Part shown: one piece after another, positions 36,929 to 45,631 of the stretch | Numbering within the stretch: position 1 is the stretch's first letter | How the letters are laid out: each line of letters starts with the position of its first letter | From: Candidatus Heimdallarchaeota archaeon B3_Heim | GTDB taxonomy: Archaea > Asgardarchaeota > Heimdallarchaeia > Hodarchaeales > Hodarchaeaceae | NCBI GenBank assembly: GCA_003144275.1 | Contig: NJBF01000002.1 | Location: 1 to 64,000, forward strand | Reading direction: 5' to 3' | Length of the DNA stretch: 64,000 nucleotides | Notes under the pieces: generated by a model | Databases searched by the model: none | The model's input: only the letters and a program-made list of their open reading frames with translations | What the model was told of the DNA's origin: nothing | Program-made: the position numbers and the translations under genes

Positions 36929-36995
36929 CTTTTAATGAATATAAATCAAATTTTCTGAGAAATCAAACATTCACCCTAATAGCAAAAATAGAGCT

Positions 36996-37934
36996 TCATG
37001 ATGAGAGTTTGGAATTAATCCATTCTGCGATTAATTGTACAACACTAACAGTTGTTAGGCCAGGAATATCTGATTTTATGCTATCTGTTGTAACAAAAAG
37101 TCGGATATCTTCTTTGGCTAGTTTTTTAAATTTTTCCGTTGTATGTACACCATGTATATATCCTAAATAAACTTCTTTCACCCCTTGTTGCTTGAATATC
37201 CTCGCTGCTCCTATCATAGTTCCTCCAGAACTCACAAGATCATCAACAATTAAAATATGCCTATTTTGCAACGAGATATCTATTCCTACAAGCTCTTGTG
37301 TAATTTCTCCAGTATCTGGATCCCTTTTTTTTCGGATTGCACCATAAAATTGTGAATTAATTGCATCTGCCGCTTCTTTGGCCAACATAAGAGCCCCTTC
37401 ATCTGGGGAAAAGCATAAAATATCTTCTGATGAATTACTAAGCTTTTTTACTTTCTGAGCAACCAACGGAATTGCAGATAGGCTGATAGATTCTGATTCA
37501 GAAAAGAAATCACTAAGGGGATTCTTACCATATGAATGAGAATTGATAGTTAAGTATTGGTTAATACCTGCAGATTCTAGCATAGAAGCGAGATACATAC
37601 TTGAAACGGGTTCGCCCAAGCGAGATTCGCGATCCTGCCTAGAATAAATATGATAGGGCATAATGCAGGTAATTTTTGCCGCTCCAAGGCGTTTAACATT
37701 ATAAATGGTCAACAGAAAGGAAATTAAGTACTGATTTTTCGATTGATCTAGTGCTAATTGCATTGCGATGATGACATGCGCATCTTGCATTATATTCCCA
37801 TCATCCAATAGCAATCGAGGGCAAACTTCGCCATCAGGGAAGGTTCTTTCATCAATTTCAATGAAAATCGCTCCATCTATCTCAGTTGATAGCTTTCCTG
37901 CAAATTCATGTTTACCAACAACTACAACCTTCAT
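36996..37934 (-). CDS. prs: Ribose-phosphate pyrophosphokinase (PRPP synthetase)
   Basis: 312 residues. The flexible-loop/ATP motif is CIMPYHIYSRQDRESRLGEPVSSMYLASMLE, the ribose-5-phosphate/PRPP loop ILIVDDLVSSGGTMIGAARIF; SHSYGKNPLSDFF lies between. It produces PRPP for nucleotides, histidine and tryptophan. Archaeal class length. Same strand as the methylthiotransferase, with 67 bases between. Confidence 0.92.
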   Translation of the reverse strand: MKVVVVGKHEFAGKLSTEIDGAIFIEIDERTFPDGEVCPRLLLDDGNIMQDAHVIIAMQLALDQSKNQYLISFLLTIYNVKRLGAAKITCIMPYHIYSRQDRESRLGEPVSSMYLASMLESAGINQYLTINSHSYGKNPLSDFFSESESISLSAIPLVAQKVKKLSNSSEDILCFSPDEGALMLAKEAADAINSQFYGAIRKKRDPDTGEITQELVGIDISLQNRHILIVDDLVSSGGTMIGAARIFKQQGVKEVYLGYIHGVHTTEKFKKLAKEDIRLFVTTDSIKSDIPGLTTVSVVQLIAEWINSKLSS

Positions 37935-38129
37935 AGTATTTCAAACCTGCAACAATCTTACACTCTACAATCCGTTTTCCTTTAGAAAAAAAACTTCCCT
38001 TCTCGAGTTAACTCGAAGCATAGGAAATATAGTTCTCTAATTTTGTACGATACTAGTTAAAATACATCAATAAAATCAAGATCATATCAATTGTACTTGC
38101 CCAATAATCACTGAATAGAGAAGATTGAG

Positions 38130-39401
38130 ATGAAAGAAGACATAGAAAACCCTAAAAGATCCTCCTCGCGTGCTTGGTTTACTGGAAACGTGCTTCTTTT
38201 AGGTTTAGTATCTTTTTTTGCAGATCTTTCAGGAGAAATGATGACTCCCGTACTTCCTTTGTTTATTGCTGCGCTTGGAGGATCCAGTGTTGTCATTGGT
38301 TTCATTGGTGGATTAGGTGACGCAGTAGCAAACATTGTTAAGGTTTTTTCAGGTTATATAGCAGATAAAACTGGAAGAAGGAGGCAATTGATCGCTGTGG
38401 GGTATGGAATCCCTTTCTTCGCCAAACTTGGTATAGGACTTTCGAATGCATGGGAACAGGTGTTAGTACTAAAACCGACAGAAAGATTAGGAAAAGGAAT
38501 TCGGGGAGCACCACGTGATTCATTACTTGCTGATTCCATTTCGTTTGAAGAAAGAGGAAAAGCCTTCGGATTCCATCGTATGATGGATACTGCTGGGGCA
38601 ATTGTAGGATCATTATTAGCGTTAATTATCCTAATCATGTTTTATGGGATTCTAAATGATGAATTAGGAATTCTAAAACTGATTCTCATTATTTCGGCTT
38701 TTGTTTCTCTCGCAGCAGTTATTCCAATTTTCTTTCTCTCAGATCAGGAAGAGAAACAAATCACCGAGGAACGGAAGAAATCTAGTTTAGTTGATAATCT
38801 CAAAGGTTTACCAGGGAATTTTTACAAATTCCTAATCGTCTCAACTTTGTTTGGATTTGGTAATTTTACCATCTTATTATTCATCATTCATACTAAAACA
38901 ATTTTATTAGGTGCAGATCCTAATGCATCTGAGTTTGTCCAACTCGCATTCCCAATTGTTACTTTCATTTGGTTTAACATTATCTACACAATCCTCTCCA
39001 TACCGTTTGGATCTTGGTCAGATAAGTATGGTAGAAAAAATATTTTTGCGGTAGGTTTAGGTCTATTTATATTCACATGTTTAGGTTTTTCCCTGACGAC
39101 CGATCCAATTATTCTTTTCCTATTATTTGGTGTATATGGGGCTTTTAACGCAGCGACTGATGGAATTCAGAAGGCCTTTGCAGTAGATCTTCTCCCTGAG
39201 GATCTCAAAGGTACGGGGATTGGATTACTTCAGGCTTTAATGGGGTTTGCGAGTATTTTTGGAGGGCTTATCGCGGGTTATCTTTACGATTTTGAAAGCT
39301 CCTTTGCCTTTTTGTATGGTGGAATACTAGCAGGAATTACTTTACTAGTATTATTTGGAATGAATATTTCTATCACACGTCCAAACGATATTGATCAATG
39401 A
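38130..39401 (+). CDS. Major facilitator superfamily transporter
   Basis: 423 residues, 12 predicted helices. Loop 2-3 carries GYIADKTGRRRQLIAVGYGI, the MFS motif A, and loop 8-9 carries GSWSDKYGRKNIFAVGLGL. RLGKGIRGAPRDSLLADS after helix 4 is typical of a subgroup of bacterial and archaeal MFS exporters. Substrate cannot be read from sequence. It stands between prs and the tRNA cluster. Confidence 0.85.
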   Translation: MKEDIENPKRSSSRAWFTGNVLLLGLVSFFADLSGEMMTPVLPLFIAALGGSSVVIGFIGGLGDAVANIVKVFSGYIADKTGRRRQLIAVGYGIPFFAKLGIGLSNAWEQVLVLKPTERLGKGIRGAPRDSLLADSISFEERGKAFGFHRMMDTAGAIVGSLLALIILIMFYGILNDELGILKLILIISAFVSLAAVIPIFFLSDQEEKQITEERKKSSLVDNLKGLPGNFYKFLIVSTLFGFGNFTILLFIIHTKTILLGADPNASEFVQLAFPIVTFIWFNIIYTILSIPFGSWSDKYGRKNIFAVGLGLFIFTCLGFSLTTDPIILFLLFGVYGAFNAATDGIQKAFAVDLLPEDLKGTGIGLLQALMGFASIFGGLIAGYLYDFESSFAFLYGGILAGITLLVLFGMNISITRPNDIDQ

Positions 39402-39417
39402 AAATAAAAAAAAGAGA

Positions 39418-39557
39418 TGCTCCGACCGAGAGTTTCAAAGATAGAGTACAAAACTACTATCTCATTTGAACTCGGGTCGTAGGGGTTATCCTGATATCTC
39501 ATACAAGAAGATATCATTGAGAGCCCTAAATGATGGACCAAGCTACACTATCGGAGC
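39418..39557 (-). tRNA. tRNA-Glu (CTC) with anticodon-loop and T-loop introns
   Basis: Acceptor GCTCCGA/TCGGAGC, discriminator A. Anticodon stem TAGGG/CCCTA, loop begins CTCTCA (anticodon CTC); about 32 bases are inserted after position 37. T-stem CCGAG/CTCGG with loop TTC | AACT, interrupted by 33 bases that carry an AGATAG/CTATCT hairpin. Without both insertions the tRNA is 75 bases. Confidence 0.85.
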
Positions 39558-39578
39558 AAGTGTTTTAATTTGATGTAG

Positions 39579-39743
39579 TGCTGGGGGGGGGGTTTGAACC
39601 CCCGACTTCGGGATGTCCCATGTTAGCGCGTTTCAAATTAGCCCTTTGAAAGGTAATGTGAGAATCGCTCTCAGATTATGAGTCCCGCGCTATACCAGGC
39701 CTCGCCGCAATAATCAGGTTTTTATTGCTTAAGCCACCCCAGC
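39579..39743 (-). tRNA. tRNA-Met (CAT), elongator-like, with D-arm and anticodon-loop introns
   Basis: Acceptor GCTGGGG/CCCCAGC, discriminator A, T-arm GGGGG-TTCAAAC-CCCCC. Anticodon arm CGGGA-CTCATA | TCCCG with about 60 inserted bases after A37. About 28 bases are inserted in the D-arm between GGTGGCTTA and GGCCTGGTATAGCGC. The G1-C72 pair argues against an initiator. CAT also fits tRNA-Ile with modified C34, which I cannot exclude. Confidence 0.82.
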
Positions 39744-39902
39744 AAGGCGTTAATTATCATAAGCTATATTTATGTACCAACGCATCCGAATTTACCACCA
39801 GAACCTAGTAGATTAAAAGATTGCGTTTGATAAGTTTGGGAAGGTACTAGTAATTTTAAAAATTAACGTTGTAACGATGCTTTAGTTAGGACTAGTTCGT
39901 TT

Positions 39903-40037
39903 GCCCCGATGGTGTAGCTTGGTCTAGCATTGATGGCTGTCAAAGACTTGTCAAGTCTGACAGTCAGCAGACCCCATCCGACTCGGGTTCAAAAGGTACA
40001 AACTATTTGTTTATACTTGAAAATCCCGATCGGGGCG
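39903..40037 (+). tRNA. tRNA-Asp (GTC) with anticodon-loop and T-loop introns; CCA follows
   Basis: Acceptor GCCCCGA/TCGGGGC, discriminator G, then genomic CCA at 40038-40040. Anticodon stem GATGG/CCATC, loop CTGTCA | C, with about 30 inserted bases. T-stem TCGGG/CCCGA, loop TTC | AAAT restored after removing 30 bases. This gives the cleanest view of the T-loop insertion site (C56/A57, ambiguous by the A-run). Confidence 0.9.
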
Positions 40038-40049
40038 CCAGTTCTTCAT

Positions 40050-40150
40050 GGGCGCATAGCTCAGCCAGGTAGAGCGACAGGCTTTTAGTGGTTGTTTATT
40101 ATTGACCAAAAGAAACCTGTTGGCCGGGGGTTCAACTCCCTCTGCGCCCG
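40050..40150 (+). tRNA. tRNA-Lys (TTT) with an anticodon-loop intron
   Basis: Acceptor GGGCGCA/TGCGCCC, discriminator G, D-arm GCTCAGCCAGGTAGAGC, anticodon loop CTTTTA | A with a 26-base insertion, T-loop TTCAACT uninterrupted. It lies 10 bases after the tRNA-Asp CCA, so the two are probably one transcript. Confidence 0.9.
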
Positions 40151-40589
40151 TTACTTCTCTTTTTAGAATAACAAATAAAAAAAATACGAATTTTTCTTAC
40201 CACAATTTTTGGTATTATTTTTATCTAGAATAAATAAAAGACTTTTAACCAATATTCGAGGTTAGTAAAGTGAATATTTTGGTTTTTATAAAGTCATTGA
40301 CATACAATGACTAAAAACGTCAAATGAGTACTGTTTAACAACTGTGAGAACGAAGGGTTATATGTGAAAAGAAGGTTATAGAACAAAGTTGGTATTCTTC
40401 TATCCATAGAATCTTCACTCATTCTAATTTTTTGGAAAATCGTTACCCCATCCGTCTTTTGGATCGAATTCGATATTTGATGAAATTTATTATTGTGTTT
40501 GGGGAAAGAAAAGGAATTCTTCAGCATTTAAGCCTGGTATGCGCCCATATCACGTTTAATTCTCTTGAATTGACATTTTAGAGAATTTA
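40151..40589. other. Intergenic region with one weak hairpin
   Basis: About 440 AT-rich bases after tRNA-Lys. An interrupted inverted repeat at 40247-40284 (AACCAATATTC against GAATATTTTGGTT) could end the tRNA transcript. The 77-codon frame on the minus strand here has no sign of being a gene. Confidence 0.4.
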
Positions 40590-41957
40590 CTACAATCCTT
40601 CAAAACCTGGGGGAAGCCCACCTGGTGCTCCTCCACGTCGGCCTCGCATTTTTCTCATGGCCTTAAATTGTTTTGTCATTTGATTAAATTGTTTTAATAG
40701 TTGTTTTACCTCTTGAGGCGAGGTACCTGAACCTCGGGCAATTCGCTGTATGCGCTTTCCTTTTATTATTCGAGCATCATCCAGTTCTTCATCAGTCATT
40801 GAGCCACAGATTGCTAGAAATCGTTTCATACCTTTTTGACTTTCTTCCTCCAAATTTGGCTGTTGACCCATCATACTACTAACTCCAGGAATTTTAGAAA
40901 CTAATTTTCCTATTGAAGATTGCTTATTAGCGGTCTCCATTTGCTTTTGAAAATGTCTTAAGGTAATTTTTCCCTTTTTAAAGGCATCACGTATTTCTGC
41001 AGTATCTTCTTCATCAAAAGCTTCATTTACCTTAGTTACTAATCCTTCCAAATCCCCCATTCCAAGGAGTGATCCAACAAATCGTGTAGGATTGAATTCT
41101 TCAAGATCTTGGATTTTTTCACCATCACCATAGAAGCGGATCACTGCACCAGTAACTGATACGGCGGATACTGCCCCACCACCTTTTGCAGATCCATCCA
41201 ATTTAGTTAAAATAATTGATCCTAAAGGTGTTGCACGATTAAAAGCGTCCGCTTGAGCTTGGGCTTGCTGACCAATGGTTGCATCAACAACTAAGATTAT
41301 TTCAGTTGGGCTAGATACTTTAGCTATTGACTGCATCTCTTTAAGTAGGGATTTCTCCTCCTTATGGCGCCCTGTTGTGTCAATTAGGATAAGATTGATA
41401 TTTTTCATTCCCTCAAAATGCTTCAACCCTTTTTTTATGACATTGGTGGCTTTTTTCTCTTTTTCATCACCATAAACTTCAACGTCTATTGGAGCCAAAT
41501 TCTGTTGAAGTTGCACCAAAGCCCCAGGTCTGAATGTATCTCCACCTATTACTCCGATTTTAAATCCTCGTTTTTGAAAGTAATTGGCTAGTTTACCGAT
41601 AGCTGTTGTTTTTCCAGATCCTTGGATTCCGATAAGCAACAGGATAGATTTTTCATTTGGATTTAAACGCAAAGGGTCATGTTTTCTTCCGAGAAGATTT
41701 GTTAATTCATCATAAATGACCTTCAATGTATAATCGCGTCTGCTTAAACCTGGAGGGATATTATCTTTCAAGGCTTTATTACGCACTACGTCACACATAT
41801 TCAGAGCTAGATCTAAATTCACGTCTGCACCCAGTAGTGCATTTTCTAGATCTTTCATTAATTCTTTTATTAATTTTTCATCAACGATTGGCGCTCCTCG
41901 AATCTTCATAATCGTTTTGCGCAAAGATGACCCTAGAGAATCAAGCAAGTTGTACAC
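40590..41957 (-). CDS. srp54: Signal recognition particle GTPase SRP54
   Basis: 455 residues from GTG. N domain MYNLLDSLGSSLRKTIMKIRG, then the G domain: LIGIQGSGKTTAIGKLA (G1), GGDTFRPGALVQLQ, IDTTGRHKEEKSLLKEM (G3), ILTKLDGSAKGGGAVSA (G4), RFYGDGEKIQDLEEFNPTRFVGSLLGMGD. The Met-rich M domain (GKLVSKIPGVSSMMGQ, RIARGSGTSPQEVKQLLKQF) ends with MKMRGRRGG-like sequence. It binds signal peptides and 7S RNA for cotranslational targeting. Complete length. Confidence 0.96.
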   Translation of the reverse strand: MYNLLDSLGSSLRKTIMKIRGAPIVDEKLIKELMKDLENALLGADVNLDLALNMCDVVRNKALKDNIPPGLSRRDYTLKVIYDELTNLLGRKHDPLRLNPNEKSILLLIGIQGSGKTTAIGKLANYFQKRGFKIGVIGGDTFRPGALVQLQQNLAPIDVEVYGDEKEKKATNVIKKGLKHFEGMKNINLILIDTTGRHKEEKSLLKEMQSIAKVSSPTEIILVVDATIGQQAQAQADAFNRATPLGSIILTKLDGSAKGGGAVSAVSVTGAVIRFYGDGEKIQDLEEFNPTRFVGSLLGMGDLEGLVTKVNEAFDEEDTAEIRDAFKKGKITLRHFQKQMETANKQSSIGKLVSKIPGVSSMMGQQPNLEEESQKGMKRFLAICGSMTDEELDDARIIKGKRIQRIARGSGTSPQEVKQLLKQFNQMTKQFKAMRKMRGRRGGAPGGLPPGFEGL

Positions 41958-42129
41958 CTCTTTTTTTGTATGTTTATTACTTTCTCAAATATTTTTTTTG
42001 GTTCCATTTTCTTGAACTCAAATATCGATATCTAATTTAGAAAGATACATCCTATTTGGTTTAGATGCCTCTTTCTACTGATAATGACTGCTCCTGAGAC
42101 AATTGTCAGAATATCTCGATTGATCTGGA

Positions 42130-42663
42130 TCACTCTTGATCGAGCATATAATTGAGAATTGTGATAGTTTGGGAACTTAGATATTCATCTGATCCCAAAG
42201 ATACCCTTTTTAATTTAGAAAGAATTGTTTCATCCTCCGATGGGTATCCCAATTGGTCACCTATTATGAATGATTGATAAGTGGAGATTCTCTTATGATT
42301 AACCTCTCCATGGATGTCTAACATAACTGGTTCATGTTTAGTAAGTAAATTTTCTAGATTTCCTGAATAGAAGCGAATTCCAGGATGTGGGAAACCCCGA
42401 AAAACGCGTTTTAAGATCCCTGCAATCGCACGCTCGTCTGGATTAATACCATGAACATTCTCCCCAGTAATCTGTAAAATGGTTTTATTAATTACAAAAT
42501 AAACATAGAGTAGAACATCCTTACGAAAATTATTTGAAAGAAAAAAAGCTGTTGAAATACATCTACATAATACATCCAAGCGCCCATAACTTGTTAATGA
42601 ATTAATGGAAAGAGGTTTAAAAGTATCCACAGAATTGGAAGTGATTATGAAAATTCTATTCAT
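42130..42663 (-). CDS. trmY: tRNA (pseudouridine-54-N1)-methyltransferase
   Basis: 177 residues from ATG 42663; the longer frame to TTG 42711 adds a non-conserved leader. TrmY/DUF358 wording: RIFIITSNSVDTFKPLSINSLTSYGRLDVLCRCISTAFFLSNNFRKDVLLYV. The C-terminal SPOUT part contains SFIIGDQLGYPSEDETIL. The enzyme methylates pseudouridine 54 in the tRNA T-loop. It is transcribed away from Pus10, which makes that pseudouridine, and four tRNAs in this window have T-loop introns next to position 54. Confidence 0.9.
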   Translation of the reverse strand: MNRIFIITSNSVDTFKPLSINSLTSYGRLDVLCRCISTAFFLSNNFRKDVLLYVYFVINKTILQITGENVHGINPDERAIAGILKRVFRGFPHPGIRFYSGNLENLLTKHEPVMLDIHGEVNHKRISTYQSFIIGDQLGYPSEDETILSKLKRVSLGSDEYLSSQTITILNYMLDQE

Positions 42664-42882
42664 TTTAGGTAACCACATTGGATTTTCAAGGTCTAATAAG
42701 ACTGATGACAAATAGAAGCAATATATTCTTCGGCTGGAAAGTTTAAACTCGAAAGAAATAATTGCACTTTCTCCCTAAGCATGATTTGTTGAAACGTCAA
42801 GAAATTGGACTTTCAAGCCTTTATACTTGAGGAAATCTCACGGAAAATGGATTTTCTTGTAATAGGAAGAAGGATTATCAAA

Positions 42883-44238
42883 ATGGACTCGTATCTTTTC
42901 AAAACAATTGTACCTTTTATCGAAAAACATCATGTCTGTAATTCGTGTTTAGGCAGACAATTCGGTAACTTATTGACTGGTTTATCTAATGCAGATCGTG
43001 GTTCTGCATTAAAGATATTTCTTGCCATGGAGTGGGAAATCAATCATCGTCAAGCAAAAACTGGACTATCAAACATTTCGTCACTAGTATCAAAGGATTT
43101 TTCCATCGGAGAACATTCAGTTAGACGATATTTTCCGGATTCTGAACCTAATTCTCTACCCTGCACAATATGTCAAGATTTTCTTTCTTATCCATTTTTA
43201 GAAAGTTTGGCCAAGGAAGCATGTGATCTAGTAAGTGCGTATGAATTTTCGACTTTCTTGGTTGGCTCTAAATTTCCTCCTGGAATTATAGATAATGAGG
43301 ATATTACTCGGAGCACCTTTAGCTTTGAATATGGCGAATCTATCAAATCCGACTTCAACCGTGAACTTGGGAAAATCCTCTCAACGTTTATTCCAGACGC
43401 TACTGTTGATTTCAAAGCACCAGATATTGTATTTACCTTTGATCTTATTCAAAATAGTATCGATATTAAGAGTAACCCTCTTTTTATCTTGGGGAGATAT
43501 AGAAAATTAGAACGAGGTATTCCTCAATCAAAATGGTTCTGTCGTAAATGTCGAGGAGTAGGGTGTAATCACTGTAACTTTACAGGGAAAATGTATCAAG
43601 ATTCTGTTGAAGAATATGCTACGACGCCATTTTTTGACGCTGCAAAAGGAATTTCGAGTAAATTTCACGGATCGGGAAGAGAAGACATTGATGCTCGTAT
43701 GTTAGGAACAGGTAGGCCCTTTGTTATTGAAATTTCTGAACCTAAAATTAGAAATCTTGACTTCAAAGCGATTACGAAACAGATTTCTGATAATTCAAAC
43801 GGTAAAGTTGAAGTTACAATTGAAGGATTAACTAATAGAACTAAAGTACGAGAGATTAAAACTCGTTCGAGTAGAAATGCGAAAGCTTATAGAGCAGTGG
43901 TAACTTTAGAAAAATCGTTACCAGACAACCATTCAATTTTAGAAACTATTACTGAAGAATTTACAAATATCCTAATTCAACAACGAACACCCATAAGGGT
44001 TGCCCATAGAAGGGCGGATAAAATCAGAACGCGCAAAGTTTCTTCCTTTCAGATAGAAAAAGCAACTAAGGATGAAATAACGGTACATATAGTTTGTGAG
44101 GGAGGATTATATGTAAAAGAATTGATTAGTGGAGATCAGGGACGTACACAACCGAGTTTTTCTGGAAAATTGGGGATCCCAGCAGTGGTTACAAAATTGG
44201 ATGTTATTGAAGTATTTAAAAGCACTGATCCTATATAA
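42883..44238 (+). CDS. pus10: tRNA pseudouridine synthase Pus10
   Basis: 451 residues from ATG 42883; TTG 42805 would add 26. N-terminal zinc module VCNSCLGRQF..PCTICQDF, THUMP-like middle, then the catalytic domain with GSGREDIDARMLGTGRPFVIEISEP (catalytic Asp in REDIDARM) and VCEGGLYVKELISGDQGRTQPSFSGKLG. It makes pseudouridine 54 and 55 in archaeal tRNAs, replacing bacterial TruB/TrmA. The C-terminal KWFCRKCRGVGCNHCNFTGKMY lies between the THUMP and catalytic parts. Start supported by GGAAGAAGG upstream. Confidence 0.93.
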   Translation: MDSYLFKTIVPFIEKHHVCNSCLGRQFGNLLTGLSNADRGSALKIFLAMEWEINHRQAKTGLSNISSLVSKDFSIGEHSVRRYFPDSEPNSLPCTICQDFLSYPFLESLAKEACDLVSAYEFSTFLVGSKFPPGIIDNEDITRSTFSFEYGESIKSDFNRELGKILSTFIPDATVDFKAPDIVFTFDLIQNSIDIKSNPLFILGRYRKLERGIPQSKWFCRKCRGVGCNHCNFTGKMYQDSVEEYATTPFFDAAKGISSKFHGSGREDIDARMLGTGRPFVIEISEPKIRNLDFKAITKQISDNSNGKVEVTIEGLTNRTKVREIKTRSSRNAKAYRAVVTLEKSLPDNHSILETITEEFTNILIQQRTPIRVAHRRADKIRTRKVSSFQIEKATKDEITVHIVCEGGLYVKELISGDQGRTQPSFSGKLGIPAVVTKLDVIEVFKSTDPI

Positions 44239-44509
44239 TCTTGAAATCAAATAAACATAAGATATTCCTTAGAAAAATAAATTAATGGGCTTGAATAGGC
44301 AACATTTGCGGTTTATACAAAAAATTCTAACTGACTTCAGGTTTAGAGGTTTTTAGATTCTCAAAATTTATAATCACGTTTATCCCAGTTGTATTAGAAA
44401 GCCAAAAATAGTCATATGAAACTCCTTCCTTTAGTCTTTAAAGCCTATAAGAGTACTTCAATGTAAGTTGATTGCATAGGAATGCTCGGAAAATTTGGGG
44501 CATACCAAG

Positions 44510-44803
44510 ATGGTCAGAAAATCAAAGGGTACTAACTTTCGCACACGGAGAATTTTTTCTAAACATCCACGAAATAGAGGTTTACCATCTCTATCCCGTA
44601 CTTTAACGGAATATGAAGTAAATTCAAAGGTTAATATTGTTATAGAACCTAGCGTCCAAAAAAGTCGTCCGCATAGGCGATTTCATGGCAAAACGGGAGT
44701 CGTCTTAGAAAGACGTGGACAGGCATATGTTGTTCGTGTTACAGATGGTAAAAGCTATAAGAAAATCATAACACGTCCAGAGCACTTGAAGGCCCAGCAC
44801 TGA
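44510..44803 (+). CDS. rpl21e: Ribosomal protein L21e
   Basis: 97 residues from ATG 44510 (TTG 44495 would add 5). Basic protein: VRKSKGTNFRTRRIFSKHPRNRGLPSLSRTLTEYE, then PSVQKSRPHRRFHGKTGVVLERRGQAYVV and KKIITRPEHL. Followed by rpoF 41 bases downstream, the usual archaeal order. Confidence 0.94.
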   Translation: MVRKSKGTNFRTRRIFSKHPRNRGLPSLSRTLTEYEVNSKVNIVIEPSVQKSRPHRRFHGKTGVVLERRGQAYVVRVTDGKSYKKIITRPEHLKAQH

Positions 44804-44844
44804 TCTTGAATTTATAACTAAATCGTTTTTGGAGATCCAAAAAG

Positions 44845-45243
44845 TTGGTACGAAAGGTTAAGGAAGAAAAGCCTATACCATTAGGGCAAGTATATGAATT
44901 CCTTCAGTTGAGGGAAGAATCTGGTATTAATTATGTTCAACGTGTTACTGCACAACACGCAGAAAATCTCTCAAGAGACGCTGCATATTCTGAAGAAGTC
45001 TTGGAAATGCTCCAATCTGAGTTTGATTTAACAAGATTATTAGCTGTTCAAATAGTCAATTTAAATCCTAAAACCGCAACTGATGTAAAAGCGGTAACTA
45101 GAGATCGTTTGACTGATGATCAAGTTGAGCAATTATTGGAACGGTATTCAGGATTTGTTTTAAAAGTTAAAGTAGCAATGGAAGAGAAAAAAAGCGAAGA
45201 AGAAGAACCTACTGAAATTGACGAGACCTTCGAAGATCTATAG
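44845..45243 (+). CDS. rpoF: DNA-directed RNA polymerase subunit F
   Basis: 132 residues from TTG. RpoF/Rpb4 fold: IPLGQVYEFLQLREES, SRDAAYSEEVLEMLQSEFDLTRLLAVQIVNLNPKTATDVKAV, and LTDDQVEQLLERY. With RpoE it forms the polymerase stalk. A short acidic C-terminus (EEKKSEEEEPTEIDETFEDL) is slightly longer than usual. Next to L21e as in most archaea; the DUF655 gene often found next is absent and tRNA-Pro follows instead. Confidence 0.92.
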   Translation: MVRKVKEEKPIPLGQVYEFLQLREESGINYVQRVTAQHAENLSRDAAYSEEVLEMLQSEFDLTRLLAVQIVNLNPKTATDVKAVTRDRLTDDQVEQLLERYSGFVLKVKVAMEEKKSEEEEPTEIDETFEDL

Positions 45244-45457
45244 ATTTTCAATATTATTAGGAGTCTCACCTTGTGTTCACTTTTAGATATTTATTTTTAC
45301 TCGAATAGTGGATAGATCTATTCTAAGAGTTCGAGTACATAATTTAGCCGCCATTGAGGCATTCTCTTAGATTTAATTGATCTTACACCAGAAAAATTTA
45401 AATCGTTTAGAAGTTTAAATTGAAACGAGGCAAATTCATTAGACAGTGAATTAAAAA

Positions 45458-45595
45458 AGGGACGTGGTCTAGATTGGTTTTAATCGTATTTTTATTAAAT
45501 ACGTTGACCAAATGATTCTTGGTTCGGGACCAAGAGGCCGGGGGTTCAAAATTAGACAAGCAGGAGGCTTTCTCATGAAAATCCCCCCGTCCCTA
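45458..45595 (+). tRNA. tRNA-Pro (CGG) with D-loop and T-loop introns
   Basis: Acceptor AGGGACG/CGTCCCT, discriminator A, anticodon stem TCTTGG/CCAAGA around TTCGGGA (anticodon CGG). D-loop holds about 31 extra bases after GTCTAGATTGGT. T-stem GGGGG/CCCCC, loop TTC | AAAT restored after removing 31 bases ending ...CATGA. Anticodon loop is uninterrupted. Confidence 0.87.
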
Positions 45596-45631
45596 TTTAT
45601 TCACTTTAATCCGAGATTGAGATGAAATGTA

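Noticed and set aside
40294..40527. 77-codon frame on the minus strand after tRNA-Lys
   Set aside because: No domain, poor composition and no ribosome-binding site; looks like a chance frame in AT-rich spacer.
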